This document shows, in pieces, positions 35,705 to 42,946 of a stretch of DNA of 59,444 bases (position 1 is the stretch's first letter; every line of letters begins with the position of its first letter). The notes beneath the pieces are model-generated. The model searched no databases and was not told where the DNA came from. It worked only from the letters and a program-made list of their open reading frames with translations. The DNA comes from Bacteroidales bacterium. Lineage in GTDB: Bacteria > Bacteroidota > Bacteroidia > Bacteroidales > Bacteroidaceae. The DNA lies in contig JAUMXY010000012.1 of NCBI GenBank assembly GCA_030528885.1, positions 1-59,444 of the forward strand, read 5' to 3'. Both the position numbers and the translations under genes were made by a program.

Positions 35705-35861
35705 GTCAACAGACAACGGCTATTTAATTGAAAGTTGAAAAGTGAAAGTTGAGAATCTTAACGAGTTGAAAGTTGAAAAGTGAGAGTCGAGAATTAACCG
35801 AAGGCTGACAACAGGCAACAGACAACAGACAACGGACAGAAGTTATCGAATTGAGAATCGA
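35705..35861. repeat. Long degenerate 7-bp repeat array
   Basis: About 22 consecutive heptamers of two related kinds: AGTTGAA-like (for example AATTGAA, AGTTGAA, AAGTGAA, AGTTGAG at 35726-35753) and AGACAAC-like (35806-35833). There is one 3-base break in register at 35761-35763. Confidence 0.85.
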
Positions 35862-35882
35862 GGGTGAGATTGAAAAGCTGCG

Positions 35883-35903
35883 CCTGCCGCGTAGGTCGGC
35901 AGG
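35883..35903 (-). terminator. Hairpin just downstream of upxZ
   Basis: CCTGCCG (35883-35889) pairs with CGGCAGG (35897-35903), 14 bases past the upxZ stop. On the transcribed strand it is followed by CGCAGCTTTTC, a weak T-run. It may be an attenuator that the UpxY-type antiterminator must pass. Confidence 0.45.
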
Positions 35904-35916
35904 GAGCAGCGGAAAC

Positions 35917-36447
35917 TTATTGGAATTGGAGCTGAAAGAGCTCCTGGAGGTAGTGGTCTTCTTCGGTCATGGTGTCGTCTTGCCATGTAGACATGAGACA
36001 GTCGATGGCAGGGAGCAGATCCTCGTCTTGGGTCTCTTGGAAGAGGTGGACGAGGAGGGGTAATTGACAACGGACAACGGGCGACGGACAACGGACAATG
36101 GACGACGGACAATGGTTGTCGAATTGGGAGTTGGGAATTGGGGACTCTGCGGTTTCTGCCAGCTGGGGCAGGAGGTCGTAGGCCATGTCGGTGGCGCGAG
36201 CGAAGAGGTCGGGGTCGCGATAGCCGATTTGGAGGGCTACGAAGATGGTGAGGAGGAGGTCGGCTCGTGCCTCGAGGGTGAGGTCGGGGCGTTCCAGCTC
36301 TGCGAAGAGGCGAGTCACCATGCTCTGAGCTTCCTGTGCGTCAGCCTGATAGTCTTGGATGGCGTAGTCGTCTTGGATGTCCTCGAGGAGCATCTGACGA
36401 TAGCACTTCAAGCGGAAGGCTTGCAAATCAGCTTGTGTCTCTTTCAT
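35917..36447 (-). CDS. upxZ: UpxZ-like regulator, with internal repeat array
   Basis: A 176-residue acidic, helical protein. It sits directly after upxY (2 bases) and matches the general pattern of UpxZ proteins, which in Bacteroides fragilis inhibit UpxY antiterminators of other loci so that one polysaccharide dominates. Conserved-looking parts are ADLLLTIFVALQIGYRD and the C-terminal LLPAIDCLMSTW. Between them about 26 residues (from SPIPNSQFDN to VVRCQ) are encoded by eleven 7-bp repeat units at 36066-36142. The present copy number keeps the frame open, and one unit more or less would break it. Assignment rests on order and weak motifs, so moderate confidence. Confidence 0.65.
   Translation of the reverse strand: MKETQADLQAFRLKCYRQMLLEDIQDDYAIQDYQADAQEAQSMVTRLFAELERPDLTLEARADLLLTIFVALQIGYRDPDLFARATDMAYDLLPQLAETAESPIPNSQFDNHCPSSIVRCPSPVVRCQLPLLVHLFQETQDEDLLPAIDCLMSTWQDDTMTEEDHYLQELFQLQFQ
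36066..36142. repeat. Eleven 7-bp units inside upxZ
   Basis: Plus-strand units are GACAACG twice, GGCGACG, GACAACG, GACAATG, GACGACG, GACAATG, then GTTGTCG, AATTGGG, AGTTGGG, AATTGGG. All are in exact 7-base register. Both unit kinds match those in the gap at 35705-35861. Confidence 0.9.
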
Positions 36448-36449
36448 CT

Positions 36450-37199
36450 TCAGTCGTTGATAATCTCGAAATCACAGGTACGGATGTAACCTGTGCCGTA
36501 CTTCCCGAATTGTCCTAAATCGACGAACACTCGACGCTGGTGTTTCCATTTGAGGAGGGTTCCTTCCACTCCTTCAAAGACTCCTCCGACGACACGCACC
36601 CGTTTGCCTGACAGATATGCGGGCATCTGGTCCTGATCGATGAGTATGTCTTCATGACCTGACTCGATGATGCATCGGAAACTCTCGAATTGGCGGTCGG
36701 GAACTGCCAGATAGTCGTTCTTCCCTGTTGATGAGGTGGAGAAATGGTCGTAGAAAGGGGTGAATCCCGGTATGTTCTGCGCCTCTCGCACCAGTTTGCG
36801 GTAGTTGTCATAAGAGGAGCGGACAAAGAGCAGTCCTGCATGGACGGGCTTTTCTTCCACTTCCATGAAGGGCTTTCCGTCCACAATGCGACACACTTGT
36901 TTCTTGGTCACTGGCAAATAAGGTGTTATGCCAGCCTCTGCGCTCAAGCCCATAAGTGAGTCATAGACCGTTTTAGCCCTTCCGTAGGTGACTCTGGCGG
37001 CATACCACCGAACGGCAGCTTCCTCTTTTTTCTTCTTTAAATATAATAATGTGTCATTGAGGGGATGTCCCTGCAGCGCATTCTCTACCGACTGCCCATT
37101 CTGTGCATTGCTTGGAATGGGTGGCGTATTGGATATAAATCCTCTACCAAGTTCAGGTCCTGCCGCCTGAAGGGAAAAATCAAATTGGTTTGTTTTCAA
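36450..37199 (-). CDS. upxY: UpxY-type NusG-like transcription antiterminator
   Basis: A 249-residue NusG paralogue. After a 60-residue non-conserved N-terminus comes the NusG N-terminal domain (RWYAARVTYGRAKTVYDSL) and, at about residues 195-245, the KOW domain (LSGKRVRVVGGVFEGVEG). UpxY proteins bind RNA polymerase at the long leader of their own polysaccharide locus and prevent early termination. It is the first gene of the locus, as in Bacteroides fragilis. No ATG lies between the in-frame stop at 37212 and the NusG domain, so the start is probably the TTG at 37199. Two other TTG/GTG starts in this locus make this less odd. Confidence 0.88.
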   Translation of the reverse strand: MKTNQFDFSLQAAGPELGRGFISNTPPIPSNAQNGQSVENALQGHPLNDTLLYLKKKKEEAAVRWYAARVTYGRAKTVYDSLMGLSAEAGITPYLPVTKKQVCRIVDGKPFMEVEEKPVHAGLLFVRSSYDNYRKLVREAQNIPGFTPFYDHFSTSSTGKNDYLAVPDRQFESFRCIIESGHEDILIDQDQMPAYLSGKRVRVVGGVFEGVEGTLLKWKHQRRVFVDLGQFGKYGTGYIRTCDFEIIND

Positions 37200-37660
37200 A
37201 CCGGCGCTGTCTTATATAGGAAACTCCATACATAAGGACATAAAAAAGCGTGAAACCTTCTGTTGTCCGTTCCACGCATGGAGGCTCTCGCATTGCCTAT
37301 CGAAGTTGAACAGACAACGTTAGAGCTCACGCCGATATGAAAACATTTCTATACCAACAGAGCTACCACCCGCATTGCCACATATTGACACCTACGGATA
37401 GCAGAATGTTAGATGAAGATATTCACATCCCGGAGCATCTACCGCTGCTAAGCTCAAGACTTCGATATTAGGTAATTTGCGAGATTTCCTATGCGTCAAG
37501 AACAAAGCGTCAAGTAAACGCCTTCATTATGTCATTCCCTTTGACATATAGCCCATCCCAACCACCGGACTCATTCCAGCATCGGCGTGAACTACCTCCT
37601 CGAAAAAGAAGATTCATAGGACACCCCACTCACTTCTTCACCCACGAGGTCGGGAATTTG
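37200..37660 (-). promoter_or_regulatory. Long 5' leader of the polysaccharide operon
   Basis: About 460 nt separate the promoter from the upxY start. No gene is convincing here. A short ORF of 17 codons runs from ATG at 37233 to 37180, overlapping the TTG start of upxY. TGTTGTC at 37261 and GACAACG at 37313 are the same 7-mer in opposite orientation and could pair. GCGTCAAG is repeated at 37493 and 37507. Leaders of this length are where UpxY proteins act. Confidence 0.6.
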
Positions 37661-37663
37661 ATG

Positions 37664-37694
37664 CAAAGTTAATGATTATTTTTACAAATCCAAA
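37664..37694 (-). promoter_or_regulatory. Consensus promoter of the polysaccharide locus
   Basis: On the minus strand TTTG (37694-37691), 19 bases, then TAACTTTG (37671-37664), an exact fit to the Bacteroidetes consensus. I see no inverted repeats closely flanking it, so it does not look like an invertible promoter. Confidence 0.8.
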
Positions 37695-37770
37695 ATTATC
37701 CGTAAAAAAATGCTCTCCGCCCTCTCATCCACCCCATCCTCAAGGGGGTGTTCCAGCGGTGCACTTTATG

Positions 37771-37853
37771 CCTCAAAAGAGGTGAGAGTCTCACCGATAC
37801 CATAGGTAAGAGTCTCACCTGTACCATAGGTGAGACTCTTACCTGTTTTGAGG
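37771..37853. repeat. Nested palindromic element of three 24-bp units
   Basis: Units start at 37781, 37805 and 37829, each about GGTRAGAGTCTCACC plus spacer. Units 2 and 3 form a 17-bp perfect inverted repeat (37804-37820 with 37828-37844, 7-base loop). CCTCAAAA (37771-37778) and TTTTGAGG (37846-37853) frame the whole. It lies between the divergent promoters at 37664 and 37924. Confidence 0.85.
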
Positions 37854-37893
37854 TATAAAAAGGGGCAATTTTCGGGTGGTGGCAGAAAGGGCG

Positions 37894-37924
37894 TTGGGAA
37901 AGAGGGGCGAAGGGAATAAATTTG
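37894..37924 (+). promoter_or_regulatory. Promoter for the paralogue/sigma operon
   Basis: TTG at 37894-37896, 20 bases, then TAAATTTG at 37917-37924. A second candidate, TAATTTTG, is at 37958-37965. Both are upstream of the gene at 38154. Confidence 0.6.
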
Positions 37925-38011
37925 CATGATTTTGAAAAAAAGTTGCATTTTTTTGTTTAATTTTGTGCCGTTCATTCGTTATAGGGATGAAGGGAGATGA
38001 AAAGCTGGGGA

Positions 38012-38145
38012 GTTAGTGAGTTTCTGAGTTCTTAAGTTGGAGAGTTTGCGATGCGAGCCACTTAGACCAAAAGCCCAAGAACCGAGAGCCCACAACTCAA
38101 GCCCCCCAGCCAAAAACTTATAAACTTAGAAACTCATAAACCCAA
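38012..38145. repeat. Two opposed arrays of 8-bp units
   Basis: Five units of GTTNNNNN (GTTAGTGA, GTTTCTGA, GTTCTTAA, GTTGGAGA, GTTTGCGA) at 38012-38051 and four of the reverse kind (AAACTTAT, AAACTTAG, AAACTCAT, AAACCCAA) at 38114-38145. Together they form an imperfect inverted repeat just before the ATG at 38154. Confidence 0.75.
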
Positions 38146-38153
38146 AGCCGACC

Positions 38154-39287
38154 ATGATAAAGAACATTCTGCTGCTCTGCACCATGCTTGCCCCGCTTTG
38201 CGTTTCCGCACAGCAAACTTTAGCGGAAATCACGCACGGTCACCCGAAGATTGAGAATCTGATTAAGTATGCCGACTCGTTGGGCATCCACATCAGAAAA
38301 GGATACAGAATTTCCGACAGTGATTCGGGAATCAGATACGACAAGACTGTCAAGCTGGATTTTGTGCTTGGCGACACCCTACCCAACAGCCGCCACACTG
38401 TCCCCCATGCCACCTCATCACTTTTCTTAGACTCCATCCGCAGCACTTTCATGTCCCTCATCCCCAGTGCCTCAGAGAGCTATGCGAGAGAACACCACCA
38501 TAACGGAACTGACAGCATCATTTATATCATGAACTTAGGAAACAGGGCAGAATCCAATGCCAGCACCAAACTCTTCCAAAGCTACACAAAAGGCAAGAAT
38601 GGAAGCACGGCGTACCAGCATCCGAATGTGCCCGAAAACATCCTTTTCGATTACTATTCCGACGCAAATGGTCGCGAGAAAGGAACGCTGACCTATAGAT
38701 ACAGCCATGACCTTGCCCCAACCCAACAGCTGACATTCATCAACGCCCAAGAATACACGAAGAGACTGGAGAAGGTTTTCGACCGAGAGGACATCAGCCG
38801 GCATCACTTCTATTTCCGCAAAGACAGCACCTACCAAGCGGACTACCAAGATTTTCGGAGCTTATGGGCAACCACAGGCAATTGGTCTTCCGAATCCAAC
38901 GCGACAGTCTATACAACAACATCCAAAGAAACAGCCTTCGAAATACTTCATGCCATCACAGAAACAACATGGCAATATCTCAACGAGCGCCCAAACGTCT
39001 ATTGCAGGTTCAAGTCACCTCTGACAGACGCTCCCTTCTTCTGCGAAATATTAAACTCCTTTGCAGAAACAGAGAAAGGCAAATACCAAGATTTTTTCGT
39101 TCAGGCTTACGCTTTTGCGCTCTCGCCAGACTTGAGCGGCAAGCGTCATGATGACATGATTGCCACCTATTGCTTCATCATTTCCCACGCCAAGACCGAA
39201 GGTGCACCCGTCACCTACTGTTTCAGCGATTATCACAAACTCAAAAGCTGGATAAACGGCAAGAAAGTGTATCTTGAAGAAAAATAG
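38154..39287 (+). CDS. Secreted protein of unknown function, paralogue 1
   Basis: A 377-residue protein with a signal peptide (cleavage near VSAQQ, residue 20). I do not recognise the family. After the signal it reads HPKIENLIKYADSLGIHI, nearly shared with paralogue 2 (NPKIEGLLKFADSLGIHI). All three paralogues share a middle DSIxYxxxL strand, a helix around KVFDREDI and a C-terminal LKSWINGKKVYL-type ending. No lipobox or membrane helix beyond the signal is present, so it is probably periplasmic or exported. It is the first gene of the sigma-factor operon and lies 57 bases before paralogue 2. Confidence 0.75.
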   Translation: MIKNILLLCTMLAPLCVSAQQTLAEITHGHPKIENLIKYADSLGIHIRKGYRISDSDSGIRYDKTVKLDFVLGDTLPNSRHTVPHATSSLFLDSIRSTFMSLIPSASESYAREHHHNGTDSIIYIMNLGNRAESNASTKLFQSYTKGKNGSTAYQHPNVPENILFDYYSDANGREKGTLTYRYSHDLAPTQQLTFINAQEYTKRLEKVFDREDISRHHFYFRKDSTYQADYQDFRSLWATTGNWSSESNATVYTTTSKETAFEILHAITETTWQYLNERPNVYCRFKSPLTDAPFFCEILNSFAETEKGKYQDFFVQAYAFALSPDLSGKRHDDMIATYCFIISHAKTEGAPVTYCFSDYHKLKSWINGKKVYLEEK

Positions 39288-39344
39288 AGAACAGATAGAT
39301 ATATAGATATAATGTGTGTCCCCCAATCTAAAACCAAACGAAAC

Positions 39345-40478
39345 ATGAAGAAATTAATCCTCACCCTCTGCGCCATCTTATTCACAGCAGGCATCTCCGC
39401 ACAGGAAACACTGCAGTTGCGCACGCATAGCAACCCCAAGATTGAAGGTCTGCTGAAGTTTGCCGACTCTTTAGGAATACACATACAAAAGTATTCCTTT
39501 GACGGAGGAGAGCATTCACAGCATGCAAGACAGGTCCGGTTTACCTACTCTATTCGGGCCGATAAAAAATACCCTCTAACAGGAGATGCAAACAAAGACA
39601 AAAGCAGTCAAAGACTGAACAGGAATTTTTCCGACCGAAATGCCAATATGAAACTCTTGACAGACTCCATCCGACAAACATTCATAGCCCTCTCTGGCAA
39701 CAGCCAAGAGAGTCACATGTGGGAGTATCATCAAGACGGGAAAGACAGCATGTCTTATGCGTTAGCCATAGACACTTTTAAGAACCAGAGACCGATAGAT
39801 TTCAAGAAATACAATTCAATCTTATATTACGCCGCACCAGAAGTCATCACATTTCAATATCATTCGGATTTATCCAAAGAAACAGATATTCCATATAGCA
39901 TCATTGGGAATGCCTTCTTCACCTACTCCCACACCCTTGAAGACAACATCCAGCCAAGCGCTCTTTTCGACACAAAAGCATACTGGAAAACGCTCAAGAA
40001 GATATTCGACAAGGAAGGGGTTGAGAAACAAAGACTCCGCATATACAAGGACAGCACCTATACTTACAACCCAACAGAGGTATGGGAAGGAGTCGTCAAT
40101 GGTAAAGGTATCAGTATCAAACAAGAAATAATGATTTATAGAATGCAATCAACATCCTTGGCAAACAAAATCATTCGTGAGATTGTAGATGCAACTTGGG
40201 CACACTTAGACAAGCAACCTGGAGTCATTTACGAAATAGCAGAGACGGCAGGTTTCAACATTAGAGGGTTTAGCTACAGCACTGTTGTCGACATCGGGTC
40301 GTACGCTACTGATAGCCAAGAGCCACACTTCCACATTTCAATTAAAACAGACAGCTTTACCGGAGACTACCTCATTTTTGTCCGCGAATCTATTGGAAGG
40401 TGGTATTTCCTGCCCAAAGGATGGGAGATGCTCAAGAGCTGGAAGAACGGCAAGAAAGTGTATTACAAGAAGAAGTAG
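39345..40478 (+). CDS. Secreted protein of unknown function, paralogue 2
   Basis: A 377-residue protein with a signal peptide ending ISAQ (about residue 19). I chose the ATG at 39345 because it opens the signal peptide; the longer frame from 39312 does not. It is clearly related to paralogue 1 throughout, from ADSLGIHIQK to the C-terminal GWEMLKSWKNGKKVYYKKK. Function is unknown. The stop at 40478 is only 2 bases before the sigma-factor ATG, so the two are translationally linked. The family may be what the sigma factor controls. Confidence 0.75.
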   Translation: MKKLILTLCAILFTAGISAQETLQLRTHSNPKIEGLLKFADSLGIHIQKYSFDGGEHSQHARQVRFTYSIRADKKYPLTGDANKDKSSQRLNRNFSDRNANMKLLTDSIRQTFIALSGNSQESHMWEYHQDGKDSMSYALAIDTFKNQRPIDFKKYNSILYYAAPEVITFQYHSDLSKETDIPYSIIGNAFFTYSHTLEDNIQPSALFDTKAYWKTLKKIFDKEGVEKQRLRIYKDSTYTYNPTEVWEGVVNGKGISIKQEIMIYRMQSTSLANKIIREIVDATWAHLDKQPGVIYEIAETAGFNIRGFSYSTVVDIGSYATDSQEPHFHISIKTDSFTGDYLIFVRESIGRWYFLPKGWEMLKSWKNGKKVYYKKK

Positions 40479-40480
40479 AG

Positions 40481-40975
40481 ATGACACAAAAGGAGTTTGA
40501 ACATAACGCTCTTCAGATGCGGGCAAAGGCCTTGGCTGTAGCACAGGGCTTCGGCTTCTCCGACGACGAGTCGGAGGATGTGGCGCAAGACGTGCTGCTG
40601 AAGCTCTGGGCCATGCACGAAAGCATCGAAACAGACACCCCCGTGGAGCGTCTGGCGAGCATCGCTGCACAGCATCAATGCATCGACCGCCTCCGATCGA
40701 GGCAGCAGCCGGTCCTCGGACTAACAGATGTCATCGCCCCTGAGCCGAGCCAGCACGAGGAGCTTGTATATAAGGAACTGGAGGAATGGCTCTTGCGGCA
40801 GATAGAGCAGCTGCCCAGCACCAACGGAATCATCCTGAGGATGCGGCAGCTGGAACAGAAGGAGCTGGACGAGATTGCAGCGCTGCTGGGCATCCAAAAG
40901 TCATCGGCGTCAACCCTGCTTTCAAGAGCACGGCACCAACTGCTGCAAGAACTTAAAAGGAGAAACAAGCAATGA
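40481..40975 (+). CDS. ECF-type RNA polymerase sigma factor
   Basis: A 164-residue sigma-70 family factor with regions 2 and 4 only. Region 2 is seen as DDESEDVAQDVLLKLWAM followed by IAAQHQCIDRLRSRQ. Region 4 is LRMRQLEQKELDEIAALLGI with a helix-turn-helix and SRARHQLLQEL. I chose the ATG at 40481; the ORF upstream only reads back into the previous gene. Its end overlaps the anti-sigma-like gene as ATGA. It probably directs its own operon in response to an envelope signal. Confidence 0.87.
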   Translation: MTQKEFEHNALQMRAKALAVAQGFGFSDDESEDVAQDVLLKLWAMHESIETDTPVERLASIAAQHQCIDRLRSRQQPVLGLTDVIAPEPSQHEELVYKELEEWLLRQIEQLPSTNGIILRMRQLEQKELDEIAALLGIQKSSASTLLSRARHQLLQELKRRNKQ

Positions 40976-41793
40976 ACAAATACACACCCATCACACCCAA
41001 AGAAGTGGACAAGCTGCTCCAGCGATTCATGGACGGCACATCCACTCTGGAGGAAGAGGCACAGCTTGCCGACTTCTTCCGCACCCACCAAGTGACAGGC
41101 GAATGGAAAGCCTACAAGGAAATGTTCGAACTGTTCGACCAAGGGAAAGTCGCCCCAGAGAGCAAGAAACGCACCCGCTGGTGGAAGCCTGCAAGCATTG
41201 CCGCCGCCATAGCCCTGCTGCTCTCGCTGGCATTCTTCCTCAGCACCCGACAGGGAGAAACGCCCAAGCTGATGGCACAGGCAGACACCGTGAAAATTGC
41301 CCCGCCTGCCGAAACGAGCGAAAAGGAGGAACAGCCGCAGGAGCTGCAAAAGAAGAAGGAGGAGGAGAAGAACACGGAGAAGAAAGACACGGTGGATGCC
41401 GTGAAGGAGATTCACAGAATCACCCGACCGCCCAAAACGTACATGGCGAAGAATGTGACTGCACCAGCAAACGTGCCTGCGCCTAAAGAAGAGGAGGATG
41501 AGGACAGTGAAGCCGTAGAGCCAGATACGGTGGAGGTGCTGCCATCTGTTCCGTCTCATGTCATTGCCCAAGAGCTCTTTTCAGAAGCACCCATCCGAGA
41601 CATCACCCAACCACTGGAGGAAGAGGCTGACGTGGCGGACTTAGACAGCGACATGCCAGAGATGCCAACAGAAGAAATGTCTGAGGGGGACATCTGGATG
41701 AACTTTGAAGGAGTGAGGCGCGAGATACAGCTGAGGGGCGAACGGATGATGAACGACCTTGAGCTCGCCATCAACCCGGAAGAAGACTTCTAA
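40972..41793 (+). CDS. Probable anti-sigma factor, single membrane span
   Basis: A 273-residue protein. The N-terminal 65 residues (VDKLLQRFMDGTSTLEEEAQLADFF) resemble the cytoplasmic part of Bacteroidetes anti-sigma proteins. One hydrophobic helix spans about residues 70-90 (SIAAAIALLLSLAFFL). The periplasmic part is unusual: a long, highly charged and proline-rich stretch (KKKEEEKNTEKKD, KEEEDEDSEAVEPD), then a short acidic tail. No carboxypeptidase-like or FecR domain is present. Overlap with the sigma gene supports an antagonist role, which is inference. Confidence 0.7.
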   Translation: MNKYTPITPKEVDKLLQRFMDGTSTLEEEAQLADFFRTHQVTGEWKAYKEMFELFDQGKVAPESKKRTRWWKPASIAAAIALLLSLAFFLSTRQGETPKLMAQADTVKIAPPAETSEKEEQPQELQKKKEEEKNTEKKDTVDAVKEIHRITRPPKTYMAKNVTAPANVPAPKEEEDEDSEAVEPDTVEVLPSVPSHVIAQELFSEAPIRDITQPLEEEADVADLDSDMPEMPTEEMSEGDIWMNFEGVRREIQLRGERMMNDLELAINPEEDF

Positions 41794-41838
41794 CGATAGC
41801 GCAACAACAAGAATATTCATCTCTAAATTCTAAATGAT

Positions 41839-42906
41839 ATGACGAAGAGAAAGTACATCATCACTTTTGCGGTCACGCTGGCAAGCCTTTGTTGCGGTCA
41901 TGCCCAGATGAACCCTCTGGCTGACAGCCTCTTTACCCATGTATTGAGTATGCCTTTTAGCAGTTCAGACTTCGACGAGAAAGGCATCTGTATCCGAAGA
42001 GGGGGAGTGACATACCATCTTGCCGAATTCAAGGACTCCATCAACTACAGAAACGTAGAAGAGCCGGAGAACGAACTGTGCGCCCTAAAGGAAATGTGCC
42101 ACGCACTATCGAAAGAGGCGCAGAAGAGCTACATGTGGGAATTGGTTGAAAACGGCACAGACACGCTGATGTATCTCCTCACCCTGGACAACCCGTCAGG
42201 CAAAGAAACTATCAAATTGATGTACAGCGACAAGAATGTGCGATTCGAAACCTTGGATGAGGACGGGACCAGCGAACTGGAGCCTAAAGGAGCGTACAGC
42301 TTCGAGTACCACCTTGAGAACGGAGACAAGCCATCCAATTACTTCGTCGATGTGGCAGACATGACCCGACGCATCAAGCCTATCCTGAATCAAGAGGGCA
42401 TTGAAAGCCACGACCTCTACATCAGGCATGATGGCTCATACCCTACTTCGAGCGAAGGCATGGATTGGGTTACTACTGCGCTGAACTACAAAACCCTTCC
42501 CTACGATTCAGAAACGCGAGGCACCGTCTATACCATACCCTCGAAAGAAATGGCTGATGAGGTCTTCCTGCAACTGCAAGACGCCATCAGCCAATACCTC
42601 CAAGAGCATCCCCGCACCCACTGCTTTAAGTATCCTAACAAAAGCTACGAACGCGAACGCTGGCAGTTTGACTTGATTCACAGCCGCTATTGGAATGGCT
42701 ATTCAGAGCCTAAGAATAAGAAGAAGGGCACTATAGCTCCACAGGAGTACCGCATTACCTTTTATCCGCCTGGCAATAGAAGGGACGGCATCTGCCGCAT
42801 CTTGGTACAACAAACCTGCGGAGACCTCTGGCTGCCTTCTGGCTGGCAGAAGATGAAAAGCTGGATAAATGGGGAAAGTGTCTTCTACAAAGAGCTGAAC
42901 GAGTGA
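41839..42906 (+). CDS. Secreted protein of unknown function, paralogue 3
   Basis: A 355-residue protein with a signal peptide ending near GHAQ (residue 22). It is a more distant relative of paralogues 1 and 2: it shares the MWELVENGTDTLMYLLTLD strand, the IKPILNQEGIESHDLYI helix-strand, the ISQYLQEHPR helix and the C-terminal GWQKMKSWINGESVFYKE. Function is unknown. It follows the anti-sigma-like gene by 45 bases and probably ends the operon. Confidence 0.72.
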   Translation: MTKRKYIITFAVTLASLCCGHAQMNPLADSLFTHVLSMPFSSSDFDEKGICIRRGGVTYHLAEFKDSINYRNVEEPENELCALKEMCHALSKEAQKSYMWELVENGTDTLMYLLTLDNPSGKETIKLMYSDKNVRFETLDEDGTSELEPKGAYSFEYHLENGDKPSNYFVDVADMTRRIKPILNQEGIESHDLYIRHDGSYPTSSEGMDWVTTALNYKTLPYDSETRGTVYTIPSKEMADEVFLQLQDAISQYLQEHPRTHCFKYPNKSYERERWQFDLIHSRYWNGYSEPKNKKKGTIAPQEYRITFYPPGNRRDGICRILVQQTCGDLWLPSGWQKMKSWINGESVFYKELNE

Positions 42907-42946
42907 GCAAGCAGCATCCCATCGTCGGGTTGGCAACAAGGGAAAA

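Larger units (their letters stand above)
35587..35916. other. Repeat-filled gap between upxZ and legB
   Basis: This 330-bp gap has no gene. Most of it (35705-35861) is a degenerate array of 7-bp units. A 7-bp perfect hairpin lies at 35883-35903, directly after upxZ. The part next to legB (35587-35704) shows no motif I recognise. Confidence 0.6.

Noticed and set aside
37664-37694. Invertible promoter of the Bacteroides fragilis kind
   Set aside because: I found no inverted repeats flanking the promoter and no nearby invertase gene.
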